Positions 49,813 to 60,915 of a stretch of DNA of 64,000 nucleotides are shown here, in pieces. This DNA comes from Sclerodactyla briareus. Lineage: Eukaryota > Echinodermata > Holothuroidea > Dendrochirotida > Sclerodactylidae. The DNA lies in NCBI GenBank assembly GCA_026419785.1, contig JAODTK010003221.1, forward strand, positions 186,001 through 250,000, in the 5' to 3' direction. Positions within the stretch are counted from its first letter, which is position 1, and every line of letters begins with the position of its first letter. The position numbers and the translations under genes are program-made. Under the pieces are notes generated by a model that saw only the letters and a program-made list of their open reading frames with translations, was not told the DNA's origin and searched no databases.

Positions 49813-52080
49813 GTTTTTGTCTCGCCTGAACTTGTTAACGAGAGACTAGTGGTCACTGTGTGTGGTGTGTGTCTGTCTGTCTGGCCGTTGTCTGTCGGTT
49901 AGATATCTCCTGAACCGGGAGGAAAGCCATCATGCTGGTACCGTTTTGTGGAGGTGCGCGGTGAAGAGTTGCAGATGTGAATCCACTTTTCGTCCCAAAA
50001 GACCATACTCATTTGCTAAATTTGATACCTTTTAATGAAATTGGAACGGAAGTTGTGACAAGTATCTCTTGATCGTTAGATGTATTGGTGATGCCGTTCG
50101 GGGTATATAACAATATGAAGGACACGAACGAGTAGGTCCTGGCATTATATATGCGAATTAAGAGTCTAATTTGCGATTATTTCTGCGATTTTTGAGTTCG
50201 TTGGATTTGACGAAAAGTTTGGTGGAAGATGGGTTTAAACTATAGTCCCAATAAATTTTACAGTAGGGATGGACACTTCAAGGTCAGTAATGTTACTAAT
50301 TTGCATTTACCTAGCTAATTTGCATAATGTATGCAGATTTTAAAGTTGGTGTAATCCTCATGGAAAACTGGCTGAGGGTGGTATGCCTTGTCAGATAAAT
50401 ATAACAACAGTGCAAAGGTAACTTAATGTTATTTAATGTGTATAATTGCATAAATTATGCAATTTTCAGAAGTTTTGTTAAATGGCAAGTAGCAATTGGA
50501 ATGAGAGCAGTCAGGGTGCTAGTAGTAGGATTTGGTCATGGTTAATTGTGGGGTTTCAGTGGATCAACAACATCTAAAAAACAAGTGTCAAAAGGTCAAG
50601 GTCAAGTTTTAAGAACAAGTGCTTATTTTAGGAGTTACAGGCCAAAGAAATAAACTGTCAATTTTGGGGTAGGTGATGCGCATAGAGATCTGTGTGCTTC
50701 ATAGGAAGAAAAATAGACTCACTTCGATCTGACACTTGGTTTTCAAGTTAAAAGGGGCCGAAGGTCGATTTGAATGCCTTTTGGGCGATAGGCATAGGGC
50801 GTTGTGTATCTGAGACATAATGCTTTTGGGGCTGTTGACTCGGTGCATCACATCGAGGCAAGCATTTTTTCATCAAAAAAACGTATGTCATCAAAGGTCA
50901 TGTATTTAAGGTCATTCATGGACCAAGAACTGCCAAATAATAAATTTCCTGCTGCAACAGCTTCTATGGACTGTGTGTGATATGGATGGAATTGGGGGGG
51001 CCATGCAGAATATTATCAATGGAATACATTTTTCCATAGAAAACTGTAATGTCAATTAAAGGTCCTTCAAGGTCAACTTATGGCCAAATAATGCCAAATA
51101 ATAACATTGGCTATGACAATAGCCGCCAAAGACTGCATGTGATTATGGGGTGAGGGTTCGAGACAAGGTGCTCATATATATGGAATATTTCATTAAAACT
51201 GTTGTTATCAAGGGCCATTCAATTATTCGAATCTTAATTGTGAGAAGTAGTGAAATGTAGTAAAAATAGCCCAAAAAAACTCCATACATGTTTGGATTAT
51301 ATTTTGCCCTCGCGGCTTACCCATTTAAGAACGGTATAGTCTAGCTCAGCGGACACTTATATTACCAGAACTATCTATTTGAATTTTTACTCTTCAACTT
51401 TCAACCCCCCAGGTATGGTATTTCCATTCATCTTAACTAGTATTCTATCTGTACAGACCGAGATTTCAGTATTGATTATATTTCAACTTCATGGGCCTAC
51501 CTTTGGCAAAATGTAGAGTACCATGGCTGCACAATTGATTGAGCAGCGAGTTACAGTGGAATCCTCCTACTGTATATCACCTATATATAGCCATAGTCCA
51601 GCAATCCAGTAGGGCCCGTCAACAGGCAACAGCCTGAGGGTGTCAGGTTACACCACAGGGAATGCTTCAAGTAGCTGTGAGAGGGAGTGGGTGGAATCCC
51701 TCGAGGAAGTAGTAGAGTATATATAAAGTGCATCCTCTGATGATAGATGCTATTGCTATGTTCTTTTTTTTTTCATTCCATCACCACTTATTTCTATAAT
51801 TATTCGCTATATAAAATTGCCTTATTATGAATAGATACATTATATTCATAGACTTGAGGTCATTCGTGTGTCTCTACTTTGCATGGTCATTCCAATTTCA
51901 AAAGTTCGTTGATTTTCATGAACCTTTGAAGAGTATTTGAGAATAATTCAGTCAGAAAATGGGCAAGGAATTTCCGTTTGGCTATGTGTCTAATTTTCAG
52001 TAATTGTTTGAATGGTGACTAAAAGAACAAATCACTGATCGTGAGACAAGGCGAGACATGGGGGCGATCACCTTGTTTCG
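49813..52080 (+). repeat. AGGTCA-rich dispersed repeat, 2.3-kb copy B
   Basis: Direct repeat of copy A, about 16.1 kb downstream and the same length within about 20 bp. The best preserved part is 51510-51760, where runs of tens of bases match copy A with only occasional differences. It starts TTTTTGTCTCGCCTGAAC and ends near GGGGGCGATCACC. Confidence 0.8.
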
Positions 52081-52406
52081 AGTGGGGGGTCTTGATATGT
52101 CCTCTTCACCTGAGAAGTTTAAAGGGTTCCTGTAAAATATAGGACTGCAAGGCAGGAGAATGACAAAGTAGGTGAGTAGTGCTTGCTTTGCGAACAAACA
52201 TTTGAGATGCCTTTTGTCCAGGATGGCTGACTTGCAGTTGCGATGGACGAGGTTGGGGAGGGGTCTTTATCATCACCCCATGATTTGCTGTAATGCAGTG
52301 GACTCGTGGGTTTCTGGGGGGGGGGGGGTATGTGTGGAATATTTGTGGCAAAGTTTTATCGGGAGCTGTGAGCAGTTAGTTGCCCCATGCAACTCCCATC
52401 CTCCAG

Positions 52407-52537
52407 GTTTCAAGAAAAGTGGGCGGATCCTGGAGTGTTACCGATGTCCCGGCGAGTGGGTTGTGGTTAGTACACCTCTGCGACTTATCATCTGGCATAT
52501 TGAAAAGAGGACTTCAACGATCGATCGATACGGCTAG
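52407..52537 (+). CDS. MYO10: Candidate myosin exon: FKKV ... GILK region
   Basis: After CATCCTCCAG the frame, with one extra A allowed in the A run near 52415, reads FKKV, then SWSVTDVPASGLWLVHL and SSGILKRG. In vertebrate MYO10 the motif is SFREVITAMDVMQFSKEEV, then LLAGILHLGN. The spacing and hydrophobic pattern agree, but identity is modest. The order (after NRVV, before the SLLGVDD exon) is right. The 3' edge is uncertain; CTAG|GTTTTC at 52537 is only one option. I rate it as possible, not proven. Confidence 0.4.
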
Positions 52538-54592
52538 GTTTTCTTGTTTGCCATGTAAAGGGGATTGTGTCTGGTAGCGAGAAAACAGCAGCGCCATTTG
52601 GCAGGGCGTCACCATGATGAATAATTGACCCAGTTCCAGTGCAATTTGATTTTGATACGGTATATCGTAACAATATTTGATAAAATCAGTTTGTTTATAC
52701 CGTGAGAGATTTGTCCTGACGTCCCGTGTAAACAGCTCCCTCTATCTCTCTCCATTATTGAACGGGTGTTGCAAGGTGATGATGCCTATATGAGCGATTC
52801 CTGCCTTGAAGTCCAAATCGAACGAACGAATCAAAAAAAAAAAGTAAAAGTAAACATTGTGCTCCTATATACCCAAGTGAAGGGAAACACTACATTTGAT
52901 TAATACGAAATTAAGTTCTGGGGAAATATGTCAGACAGTCAATCTTGAGTTTTATCCACCTCTGCTGTTGTTCAATCTACAACATTAAATCAAGGAAGAT
53001 CATTTCCAGCAAGGTCTTGGTATGCAATCGCTGCATGTTGCATTGCCAGGTTTTGAGGATGCGTTTTTCAGATGTAGGAGCTTGGCCAATACATTCTTGT
53101 GAGATTTGTGTAGTTGGTATAATTATGAGCATAATTAGCAGAAATCATGCAATAACCATCTCCATTTAGTTCATCCGATTCTAATGAAAACGGGAGATAT
53201 GGTGGTCATATCCGTTCTCAAGGCATTTGTGCAGGGTGTCCCAAAAACGCTATTATTGGGCAAGGTGCCCTTATGTGGAAGGGGGGGACCCCCCTCCCCA
53301 GGTCTGGGGGAGGGGGGCTCTTGATTCCTACACCCTTCGCCTGAGCCTGCTGTGGATCAGACAACAAGGCTTTGTGTGTACCCCCGAATTGACACCGACA
53401 TCCTCGACGTAACTATAATGCACTTATGACCGGCTAAGTCTTGGTCTATTCTCACAGTGATTGCTATATTAATATTATATAAGGTCTGATGACTCGGAAG
53501 GTATTTTATGGCCTGGATGTCCCGCTAGCTACTCCTAAATAGTTATCATGTTTCAGACATGTGTGGACAGTGCAAGTATTAATATCTGCCTTTGGGATGT
53601 CATCGGCAATTCTTCTCTCTCCACCCTGTGATCACATGGGGCTGAATATAATATGATTATCTTGTTTAGTGCCGTGACATATCTCTCTCTTCCCCCGGTG
53701 CTGTTTTTTGTTGGGGACTTCACAGATGTGCCGCCTCCATCTTTGTGAATTTGCCTAATTCCCCGATACAGAGTATATTAACCGCCGTTCCTAATTAACC
53801 TTTGAAGAGTTCGTCGAATCATGCATGTCAGCTTTTTTTTTACAGCATGCTAAAAGGGGATGTGGGTCCTCCCCGAGTGAGATGAATAGAAATATCACCA
53901 GTCCCTCGGGGGGTTCCCTGTTTTTGGATCTGTTCCAGATCTGTTTGAAGGGGTTGTCATTAACTATACATTAATGCAAGGATATTGTCCAGATCGCAGA
54001 AGTTGTTAATTAAAACTGCCTTCTCGTCTGAGCATCTTTCCATTTGTTCCTGTAGAGTTGGGATTCTTTGTTTCGGGTAACCAGGAAATAGTTTGTATGA
54101 CCCTCCCACCTGTCCCTGTCTGTAATTTTTCTTCTGCCTGTGCAACCCTTTTAGAGCATGCTGTCCAGGGCCTAATGTTTTTCATCGCGGCTGGGGGTAA
54201 GTCCAAAATAACATACCATGACCGAATGGGGATGGAAGCTGCTACCCACTCTGCTCCACAACTCCTTAAATGTCCTCATTTTGTGGACAATTGTAGATTT
54301 AGCAGGAGAGGTTTTGGGTGGGAGGGGACCGGCAACATGTCTATATATGCATTTAGTGACATATTGACAGTGAAAGTACGTACCTTACTTTCGTGAATGG
54401 TCATGTGATGGTAGCATACCACTTATTCACCCCTCACAACCTCTCTTAAAGCAAAATTTATCAAGATAGAGATCGGACCACACTTTATACTCCTCCCCCA
54501 GGCTAGTGTTCATCACCCTTTCACGCCCTGTATTGGAAGTTTCCACTAGACAATCCTTGCAAAGAATCTCCATATCCTCTTTTCCTTCACAG
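52538..54592. other. Intron or unassigned sequence
   Basis: No conserved exon. It contains a G-rich/C-rich palindromic stretch near 53280-53320 (GGGGGGGACCCCCCTCCCC). The frame at 54058-54396 has no known motif. Confidence 0.4.
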
Positions 54593-54692
54593 CTCAATTT
54601 GGCCTGCGACATCCGACTAACTACTGGTATCGGCACCAAGTGGGTGCGTAGTGACGCCACCCTGGCGCCAGGAGACGTCGTAAAAAATTGTG
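54593..54692 (+). CDS. MYO10: Candidate myosin exon: DIRLTTGIGT ... SDATLAPGD
   Basis: This 100-base open stretch has good splice edges: TTCCTTCACAG before it and TGTG|GTGAGT after it. It reads LNLACDIRLTTGIGT, then SDATLAPGDVVKNC. It stands just upstream of the SLLGVDD exon, where MYO10 has GNIEFITAGGAQVSFKTALG, and the pattern (D/N)I..TTG.G followed by a Ser/Ala-rich stretch is compatible. Identity is low and the phase to the next exon does not match without an indel. It could belong to a lineage-specific loop or be a chance frame. Confidence 0.38.
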
Positions 54693-54790
54693 GTGAGTCA
54701 ATTAGTTCAGGCTGCAGAGCCCTGGCTATCAGCAGTCCGCTTGTTGGTTCGAATCTGGTCAGGGAACGACCCCCGATTCCGGGTGTGGGC
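54693..54790 (+). mobile_element. tRNA-like sequence, probable SINE head remnant
   Basis: Immediately after the preceding donor there is an A-box-like TTAGTTCAGGCTGCAGAG, an anticodon-arm-like CTATCAGCAGTCCGC, and a B-box-like TTGGTTCGAATCTGGTCA at about 54752-54769. Acceptor-stem pairing is absent, so a working tRNA is unlikely. Confidence 0.4.
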
Positions 54791-55584
54791 CATGTTCACA
54801 AAGGGTTAAGTCAGTGTATGGGGGAGGGGGGGGCTAGGAAAGTGGAAATGCAGCCCCTGTTTCTTCTGACGGGGATCCCCCTCCCACACTGCTGATGAGG
54901 GAACTGAAAAAAAGTTACAAAATGTCGGCAGGGCAGCGCTGCTTTGTTTTTTCTTGTGAGAGAGTGGGGGGGTGGGGGGCGTTTGTGCAGCAGCTCTGAT
55001 ATGTATTAATTGAAAATAGCTAATCCCCTAATCCTTCCTATTTGGCAGTTGCACGTGAAGGAGCAAATTTCCAATTGTGTCCTAATCACTCACAGAATGC
55101 CTTCAAAGGTATTGACAGTTCTATGATGAAACTATAGCTGACATCTTCCAACTCCTCGCAGCGATTCTGGCATTGTCGGTAATCTGAGTTTGTGACTGCT
55201 GGTGGTGCCCAAGTGAGCAACGGCGACGGTAAGTGGAAGGAGAAAGGAGAACGAGAACATTAGGCAAGTGATGAGGCTCTAATTATTAAATTAAAATTAA
55301 TTATGATGTGCATATTCCTCGTTATTCTGTACCACAACGTTGCTACTAACCTAGCCTGTATTATATAGTGTAACATTGATAATAGGGAGAGGATTAGCTC
55401 CGGAGTTAGGAATGGAAAGAGTGAGTTTGAACCAATCCAAAGCCATTCATACTTGCTGTAATTTCCCCTCTGATTGGCTGAATTAGGTCAGCTGACCATG
55501 CATGAAATGGCGATATGCACAGTGTTAATGCTCTTGGTGCCGGTTATTATGAACAGTATTTTGATGTTCACATCGCGTTTCCAG
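54791..55584. other. Intron before the SLLGVDD exon
   Basis: Nothing recognised. There are G-rich runs near 54820-54835 and 54965-54980. The intron ends ATCGCGTTTCCAG. Confidence 0.4.
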
Positions 55585-55704
55585 TTCTGGAAGACAGTAG
55601 CCAGCCTGCTGGGCGTCGATGACTATCAGCTGCAGGACGCCCTCACTCAAAAGACGAGGGTACTCAGGGGGGAGGTTATCGCCACACCACTAGACATTGA
55701 TCAG
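55585..55704 (+). CDS. MYO10: Myosin X-like exon: VASLLGVDDYQL ... TPLDIDQ
   Basis: An error-free 120-base exon (40 codons, phase 0 at both edges) between TTTCCAG and CAG|GTTGGT. It reads FWKTVASLLGVDDYQLQDAL, then TQKTRVLRGEVIATPLDIDQ. The MYO10 equivalent is SAELLGLDPTQLTDALTQRS, then LRGEEILTPLNVQQ. This is the HO-helix/linker stretch that precedes the relay region. The open frame continues into the intron for another 83 codons, but similarity stops exactly at the donor. Confidence 0.88.
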
Positions 55705-57895
55705 GTTGGTCACTCTGCTCAAGTCACTCTCGCACTCTTTCTGGTTTTCTCGCTAGTTCTCAGTTGTTCACTATGTCCCGGAAAGATGACTGACATGCAA
55801 TTGAAAAAAAACTGCCCTCATCCTAAGCCCAACAATGAAAATACAATATTATTCCAAAATGAATGGTATAATCTATCTAACGATCCCTTGGTTCGCAAAC
55901 TGTTTGGTCAGATGTTTTCTCAAAACATTTTGGAAACATGTTCTCGCTATTAGTATTACCCTATAAAGAATTGGCCTAAGTGTTATGTAGTATCCACCAC
56001 ATCTCACGGATTCAGTAACTGTCACTTCGCTCCCTATCTTTGTCTCCACTACATGACATGGAGCTATTATATGACTGGAGAAGTTGTGAATCAGTGTTTC
56101 ATGGTTCAATTTGAATACTGGTAGTGAACACAAATCACAATTGGGAGGCTGTACAATATCATACTATACACCAAATGCACATTTAGCATATGTTAATCCT
56201 CATAGGAACAGGCACGTATGAAACCATTTTACCCAACAACGATTTTTTGCTTGGAGGCAACACCCACATGAGTATAGTGTGGGCTGGCCTATATGTGCAC
56301 ACTTTCAGAAAACACTGGTATCATGTTCCCTTGACCAATATTTGGAAACAGCAATACAGAAGCTCAAAGATATAGTGCAGATTGCAGAAACAATTTGGTT
56401 CAGTCGATGAGACCTCCATGGATATGACAAAAACACACATGGAGAATGAAATACAAATGATGGTTCCAAGAGAAAGCTAATTGTCATGAAGCTTCAACTG
56501 GAGGGGTGTTGAGCAAAACTTTGTTATTTCAAATCACATGAAGAGGTCTTTACATCTTCCAACTCTCAATAGTAAGTGGCGCTACAGTCACAGCAATGAG
56601 GTGTTCAATACGGCAGCCAAAATGAAAAGGCGTTCATACGACGCAAAATACAAAGGCAAATGCAAAATGGTACAGATCAACTTCCTACTCAGGCAGAGCG
56701 CTACTTCACCACGCTATACATAGAGCTCATGAGATGAATCAAATTTACCACCTATCACGTCGAGGGGTTGTAAAGTTGCATGAATACATGGGGATGTTGC
56801 ACGGTAATGTCAGGTGTTTTCTTCATGGGGAACAGCTATCTTGGGCATGGATCTGAATAAATCCTGTGTTCTGATATTTTGCATGGACACTTGAAGTTTG
56901 ATTAGCATGTCAGACTGCAGGAGGTTTCTAGTACCGGTTTAGGGTTTGAGTATCGAAAGGAGAAGAAGTGTTTTGTTATCTTGGCTACTCAGTCGGTCAG
57001 GGGGGGAGAATACGTAGTTGGACATAGTGATGCTATGTCGGGTCATTTATGTGCAGTGGATCCTGATTTGTTGGTCGATGCGTGTTACGCCTAGGAATAT
57101 GAGTAGGGGGAATGTCTTGATACTCGACAACAGGGGCGATTGCTAGCTTAGTCATAGGGTTTCTTCCTGACCTATAGACACCTAAAACCCATCCCAGGAG
57201 GAGGGGGGTGGGGTTGGGCGGCCATTGTTTGTGGTGTGCACACGTTTGACATTGGAGGCCAATGGTCATGTATAATGCCTGACCTCTGGTACTTCCTACA
57301 TTACGACAGCTGGAGCGCAAACCGAATTTCAGCTGATTCGAGTGTACCGGAAGCACAATCAATCGGCTTTTGCAAAATTTGCCTTGAGACATCACAGTGG
57401 GAGGCATATCCCCTATATACAAAGTCAATGTGAAAGATGTACTTTCGAAATCTTGTACCAAACAAACTATACATGGGATCCTAATATAAACTCATAAAAT
57501 CATTCATGAAATATTGAAGAAATAATCTCATTTATTTCTGTGAGTGAATACCTTTCTTGTCTTTCTGTAATGGTTGGGCGAATATCTAGACTTCCAAAAT
57601 GTGGGGTGCGGGGTTTCGATATGTCCTCTATTCACCTGAACGGTTTAAACCAATGTGTTACACACCATTGGACTTGAACAGGTGGGGACATGGGCATTAT
57701 CAGGTTTGTTATAAGGACCTCAATGGACATCGAATAGATCGTCTCCAACATGAAAAAAAAAATCACTTCCCCTTGAGTGTATTTGAATAATTTCAATCTG
57801 AATTTAGACCTATTCACTGTTAATTTCGGGACTACATACTGCAACGAGAAAAGCATTTCCAATTTCTTTATTTTCCATGCAAAATATTATATATA

Positions 57896-57950
<55 letters not shown>

Positions 57951-58290
57951 ATATATATATATGCAAACACACAAGGGTTCGCCCTGAAGGTGGGACTTTC
58001 CTCCACAAATTGAAATATGCTTTGGAGGTTGAAATATCAATTTTGGAAAAGAAAGGAAATATGACACGATTGACACGTATATCACTTTTTTCAGGTGTTT
58101 AGATTGAAGATTATGTTATCTATGTTTCATTTACCGCTTCTATGTATTATTACTTAACCATTGTCCGTTTGTAACAACTAAAGAGATACTGTAATGAACA
58201 AGATGCAAAAAACAAAACAAAAATTCAATCTGATCATTCTGCTGTCTGTTATATTACGCCAGACTCTGTTCTCTGTTTTCCCCCTCGTAG
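55705..58290. other. Intron between SLLGVDD and switch II exons
   Basis: Mostly unremarkable. A stretch at 57030-57460 and one at 57590-57660 contain words also found beyond repeat copies A and B (AAAGTCAATGTGAAA, TGATATGTCCTCT..CACCTGA). They are probably dispersed-repeat debris, so the 142-codon minus-strand frame there is not counted as a gene. The AT microsatellite at 57886-57962 is listed separately. Confidence 0.45.
57886..57962. repeat. AT microsatellite
   Basis: A nearly pure (AT)n run of about 76 bases with two TT interruptions. It explains the Tyr/Ile-repeat open frame over it. Confidence 0.95.
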
Positions 58291-58437
58291 GCTGCTGATT
58301 CCCGGGACTCTCCTGGCTAGGAACCTCTATGTCAGTGCTTCAAGTGGATCATCAAGAAGATCAACAGCTGTATCCGTGGTGCTGAGACTTTCTGCTCGAT
58401 CGGAGTCCTCGACATCTTCGGCTTTGAGAATTTTGAG
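58291..58437 (+). CDS. MYO10: Myosin X-like exon carrying switch II (DIFGFE)
   Basis: Flanked by CCCCTCGTAG and TTTGAG|GTGAGC; 147 bases, phase 0. It reads ADSRDS, then CFKWIIKKINSCIRGAETF, then CSIGVLDIFGFENFE. MYO10 has VDSRDSLAMALYACCFEWVI, KKINSRIKGNEDF and KSIGILDIFGFENFE. DIFGFE is switch II, coupling ATP hydrolysis to the relay helix; (R)GxExF before it is a class X feature. One inserted and one missing base (near 58313 and 58335) cancel, but between them the frame shifts and gives an in-frame TAG at 58318. The shifted frame there reads LARNLYV, as expected, so the stop is apparent only. Confidence 0.95.
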
Positions 58438-59262
58438 GTGAGCAAAATTTGCTTGCCATTTATCAGAGAGGAGAAAATAAATTCTAAACCACTATTTATA
58501 CGTGATCACATCATAGATTTGACATTGTGAAATTTCCTGGTTCCCTGAATTTTCATACTGACATAAAAGGACGATCGTACCTGAATGATCGACCCGGGGC
58601 CAACCCTTCAGAAATAACTTTCTGTCATTAAAGCTGCCCTATCCAGCTTGATGTTTTGTGTGAGGTTCTGGCTATTCTCGCTCACCTCTTTAGTGGGTAT
58701 GATTTAGCCTATCTGCCTGTGACATGCAATCAGCTACAGCTGTTGACAACAGCGTCTCTGATTCTCTGAACTATCAATGGAATTGAGAGAGAACATTTTC
58801 TGGCAAAGGATTTGTGAAGATCCTGCGATTGAGTGGGATCAACAAGGCATGAATGAATAATTCCATTTTCCCCCCATAATGTGCAATTTCAGCATAAGCC
58901 TTGCTGAACTCATGACAGCCTGATGTGAATGTGCTTTGGACTAACTCAACTGCAACAATTTTTCCATTATATGTTACCAACCCAAACTTGCCAAACTGCT
59001 CAACGACTGTTTTTGTCTCACCTGAACAAAGTCAAAAAGAGACTTAGCGATCACTTTGGCATGTGTGTGCAAATGTATGTGTTTGAGTTTGCGCGGTTGA
59101 TTGAAATATACTGAAGGCAAAAAAACATACACTGATTGCTGAAAAAGAGACGAGTGGTTCATGAACCCACTTGTATCATATTTGTTAAGCAGCCTGCTGC
59201 TACATTCGTAGATGATTTGAGGGAGGCTGTATTATAATATTATTCCTGCTTTATCGTTTCAG
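58438..59262. other. Intron with a 5' stub of the AGGTCA-type repeat family
   Basis: Near 59010-59095 it contains TTTTTGTCTCACCTGAACAAAG and TCAAAAAGAGACTTAGCGATCAC. This resembles the opening of repeat copies A and B, so it is a truncated family member. Nothing else recognised. Confidence 0.5.
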
Positions 59263-59430
59263 GTTAATAGATTTGAGCAGTTCAACATCAAATTTGCCAA
59301 CGAGAAGCTCCAGGAGTACTTCAACAAGCATATCTTCTCCCTGGAACAACACGAGTACAACACCGAGGGCCTCCCCTGGGTGGAGATAGACTGGCAGGAT
59401 AATGGCGAGTGCCTGGACTTAGTCGAGAAG
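59263..59430 (+). CDS. MYO10: Myosin X-like exon: relay region, NRFEQFNIKFANEKLQEYF
   Basis: An uninterrupted 168-base exon (56 codons, phase 0 at both edges) between CGTTTCAG and GAGAAG|GTACTG. It reads VNRFEQFNIKFANEKLQEYF, NKHIFSLEQHEYNTEGLPW, then VEIDWQDNGECLDLVEK. It is nearly identical in pattern to MYO10 (HIFSLEQLEYSREG..., IDWIDNGECLDLIEK) and clearly unlike MYO7 (LQQFFVRHVFKLEQEEY). It forms the relay helix and loop that pass switch II movement to the converter. This is the best-preserved exon in the window and the main ground for the class X call. Confidence 0.97.
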
Positions 59431-59969
59431 GTACTGTATTCATTCTACTATCCATAAATGCCCTTGTTTCTTTTCTGCAATTTCATTGGCTGAGGAGTTC
59501 AATCAAGACCAGTCTTAGTTAAACTTTTTTGGGGAATCCATGGCCCTCTGTAACCAGATTGTTTCACAAGTAAGTCATAGTAACCAACCAGCCTCGGTTC
59601 TCAGCATCCACGATGAGGTCATCATCGGTCTTAATAATCACATTCGATACGGGGTACCCGTGTATCAACCCCTATGGAACACTTGCCTTAATCAAAGCGC
59701 ACCTGCGATTTTAGCCCACTTTGAGAATCTTTATCAGACGACCATAGAGAGTGGAAAGATGGTTGGGAATGGAACAGAGGGTTCCAGGAATACCCGACCA
59801 GTAGGATAATGGGATTACTTGTACATTATATAGGTCAAGGTAGGGGTGGGGAATGGGGAGCATTATGAAGTGGTCAAGGGTACTTGTGGAATGGTGACAA
59901 CGAATCTTGACTCATTTCGACTCTGTATCATCGTCATGGATTAATATCACTCGTATCGTTCCTCTCCAG
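59431..59969. other. Short intron
   Basis: An 89-codon + strand frame at 59540-59809 has no known motif. No repeat recognised. The acceptor is GTTCCTCTCCAG. Confidence 0.4.
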
Positions 59970-60063
59970 AAACTGGGCATCATTTCACTGGTGCAACGAG
60001 GAGTCGAGGTTCCCGAAGGGCACTGATGCCACCATGCTGACAAAGCTGCATACCACGCACGCT
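59970..60063 (+). CDS. MYO10: Myosin X-like exon: KLGIISLV ... NEESRFPKGTD
   Basis: Flanked by CCTCTCCAG and GCT|GTGAGT. It reads KLGIISLV and then, after one surplus base (C in GTGCAAC, about 59994), NEESRFPKGTDATMLTKLHT. MYO10 has KLGLLALINEESHFPQATDS, then TLLEKLHNQHA; (D/N)EE(S)xFPxxTD is a hallmark of all myosin motors. Without that base the exon would be 93 bases, phase 0, like its neighbours. Confidence 0.88.
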
Positions 60064-60763
60064 GTGAGTACCATAGGTTGTGCTCCAGAGGAAGACAAAA
60101 ATTTATGTTTCTCTCTAATTTGCTCAAAGGTGCTGACCGAGTCCATCTCATGAATCCTAAAAAAGACATCACAGGAGAGTGTGAATTCTCTTTACCACTA
60201 ACTTTTCATCCTAATGGATTCTCTCTGATGACCTAACTAGTTTGCTTGCAAGCTGAGATTGTCAGAATGAGCTTCAGCTTGAGGTAACATTTGTTTGGTA
60301 ATAATGATTTCATTAATGAGTTATTTTAGCTATGATAATACTGGGAGATGTCCGGGGTTCGATTCCTGCCTCTACTTAGCTTGTCAAAAACTGCTGTGCT
60401 TGGATTTTTCATGTTTGTGGTTCTTCTCATTTCTTGTAGGAAGCTTTTTTGATAGGATTCTTGGAGATTGACATAGTTTCTAATTTGTTTAGGAACTGTT
60501 AGGATATCATGGTGATGAACACACTGCTATCATTTGCAGGAAAAAAATTAAGCCTGTAATTGTAACTGTTGCACATCTGTCGAGATCAGGATTGGAAAAT
60601 TGACTCACAACACCATTAACAAACATTATTCTATGGCATTCCAGTCCGAGATTCATGGCCAGGGGTCATGGCCAGGGTCATGGAGAAATGGTTCAATTGC
60701 TTCCAACCATCAGTTCTTGTGTTTCTATGAAAGTTAAGTTTGCACAAATTTCTGTAATTACAG
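60064..60763. other. Intron, possible B-box remnant
   Basis: Contains GGGGTTCGATTCCTGCC at about 60354-60370, a B-box-like word without a matching A box. Otherwise nothing is recognised. The acceptor is CTGTAATTACAG. Confidence 0.35.
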
Positions 60764-60915
60764 AAAAATTCATTCTACATCAAGCCCAAGGTACAGAACA
60801 TCATGTTTGGGCTACACCACTATGCCGGGGAGGTCTTCTACACACCACAGGCTTCCTGAGAAGAACAAGAACCCCTTCAGGGTTATATTACTCTGTGTCC
60901 TCAAAGAAAAGCAGC
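60764..60915 (+). CDS. MYO10: Myosin X-like exon: FYIKPKVQ ... HHYAGEVFY ... EKNKNPFR
   Basis: Starts after AATTACAG and reads KNSFYIKPKVQNIMFGLHHY, then AGEVFYTPQ, then in shifted frames GF(L/P), EKNKNPFR and LLCVLKE. MYO10 has NNHFYVKPRVAVNNFGVKHY, AGEVQYDVRGILEKNRDTFR, then LLNLLRES. HxAGxVxY and GFLxKN are general myosin motifs in the lower-50K/actin-binding domain. At least two one-base breaks occur near 60850-60890. The 3' edge is not certain: AGC|GTTTGT at 60915 is one candidate donor, and similarity fades after VLKE. Confidence 0.85.

Larger units (their letters stand above)
33695..52406. other. Very large intron (or introns) before the next exon candidate
   Basis: In the window this gap is about 18.7 kb. 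It must also contain the unseen exon for the loop equivalent to MYO10 FYLSTPENYHYLNQSG, which I could not identify. Repeats within it are listed separately. Stretches not listed (36520-40610, 40680-42180, 42880-47420, 48250-49810) show no gene that I can support. A FGTYLSS-containing frame at 41817-42017 is discussed under rejected items. Confidence 0.5.

Noticed and set aside
57033-57461. 142-codon minus-strand frame
   Set aside because: Overlaps words that recur near other repeats in the window and has no recognisable motif.
60340-60375. B-box-like GGGGTTCGATTCC as a tRNA gene
   Set aside because: No A box, no cloverleaf pairing upstream; at most a SINE remnant.
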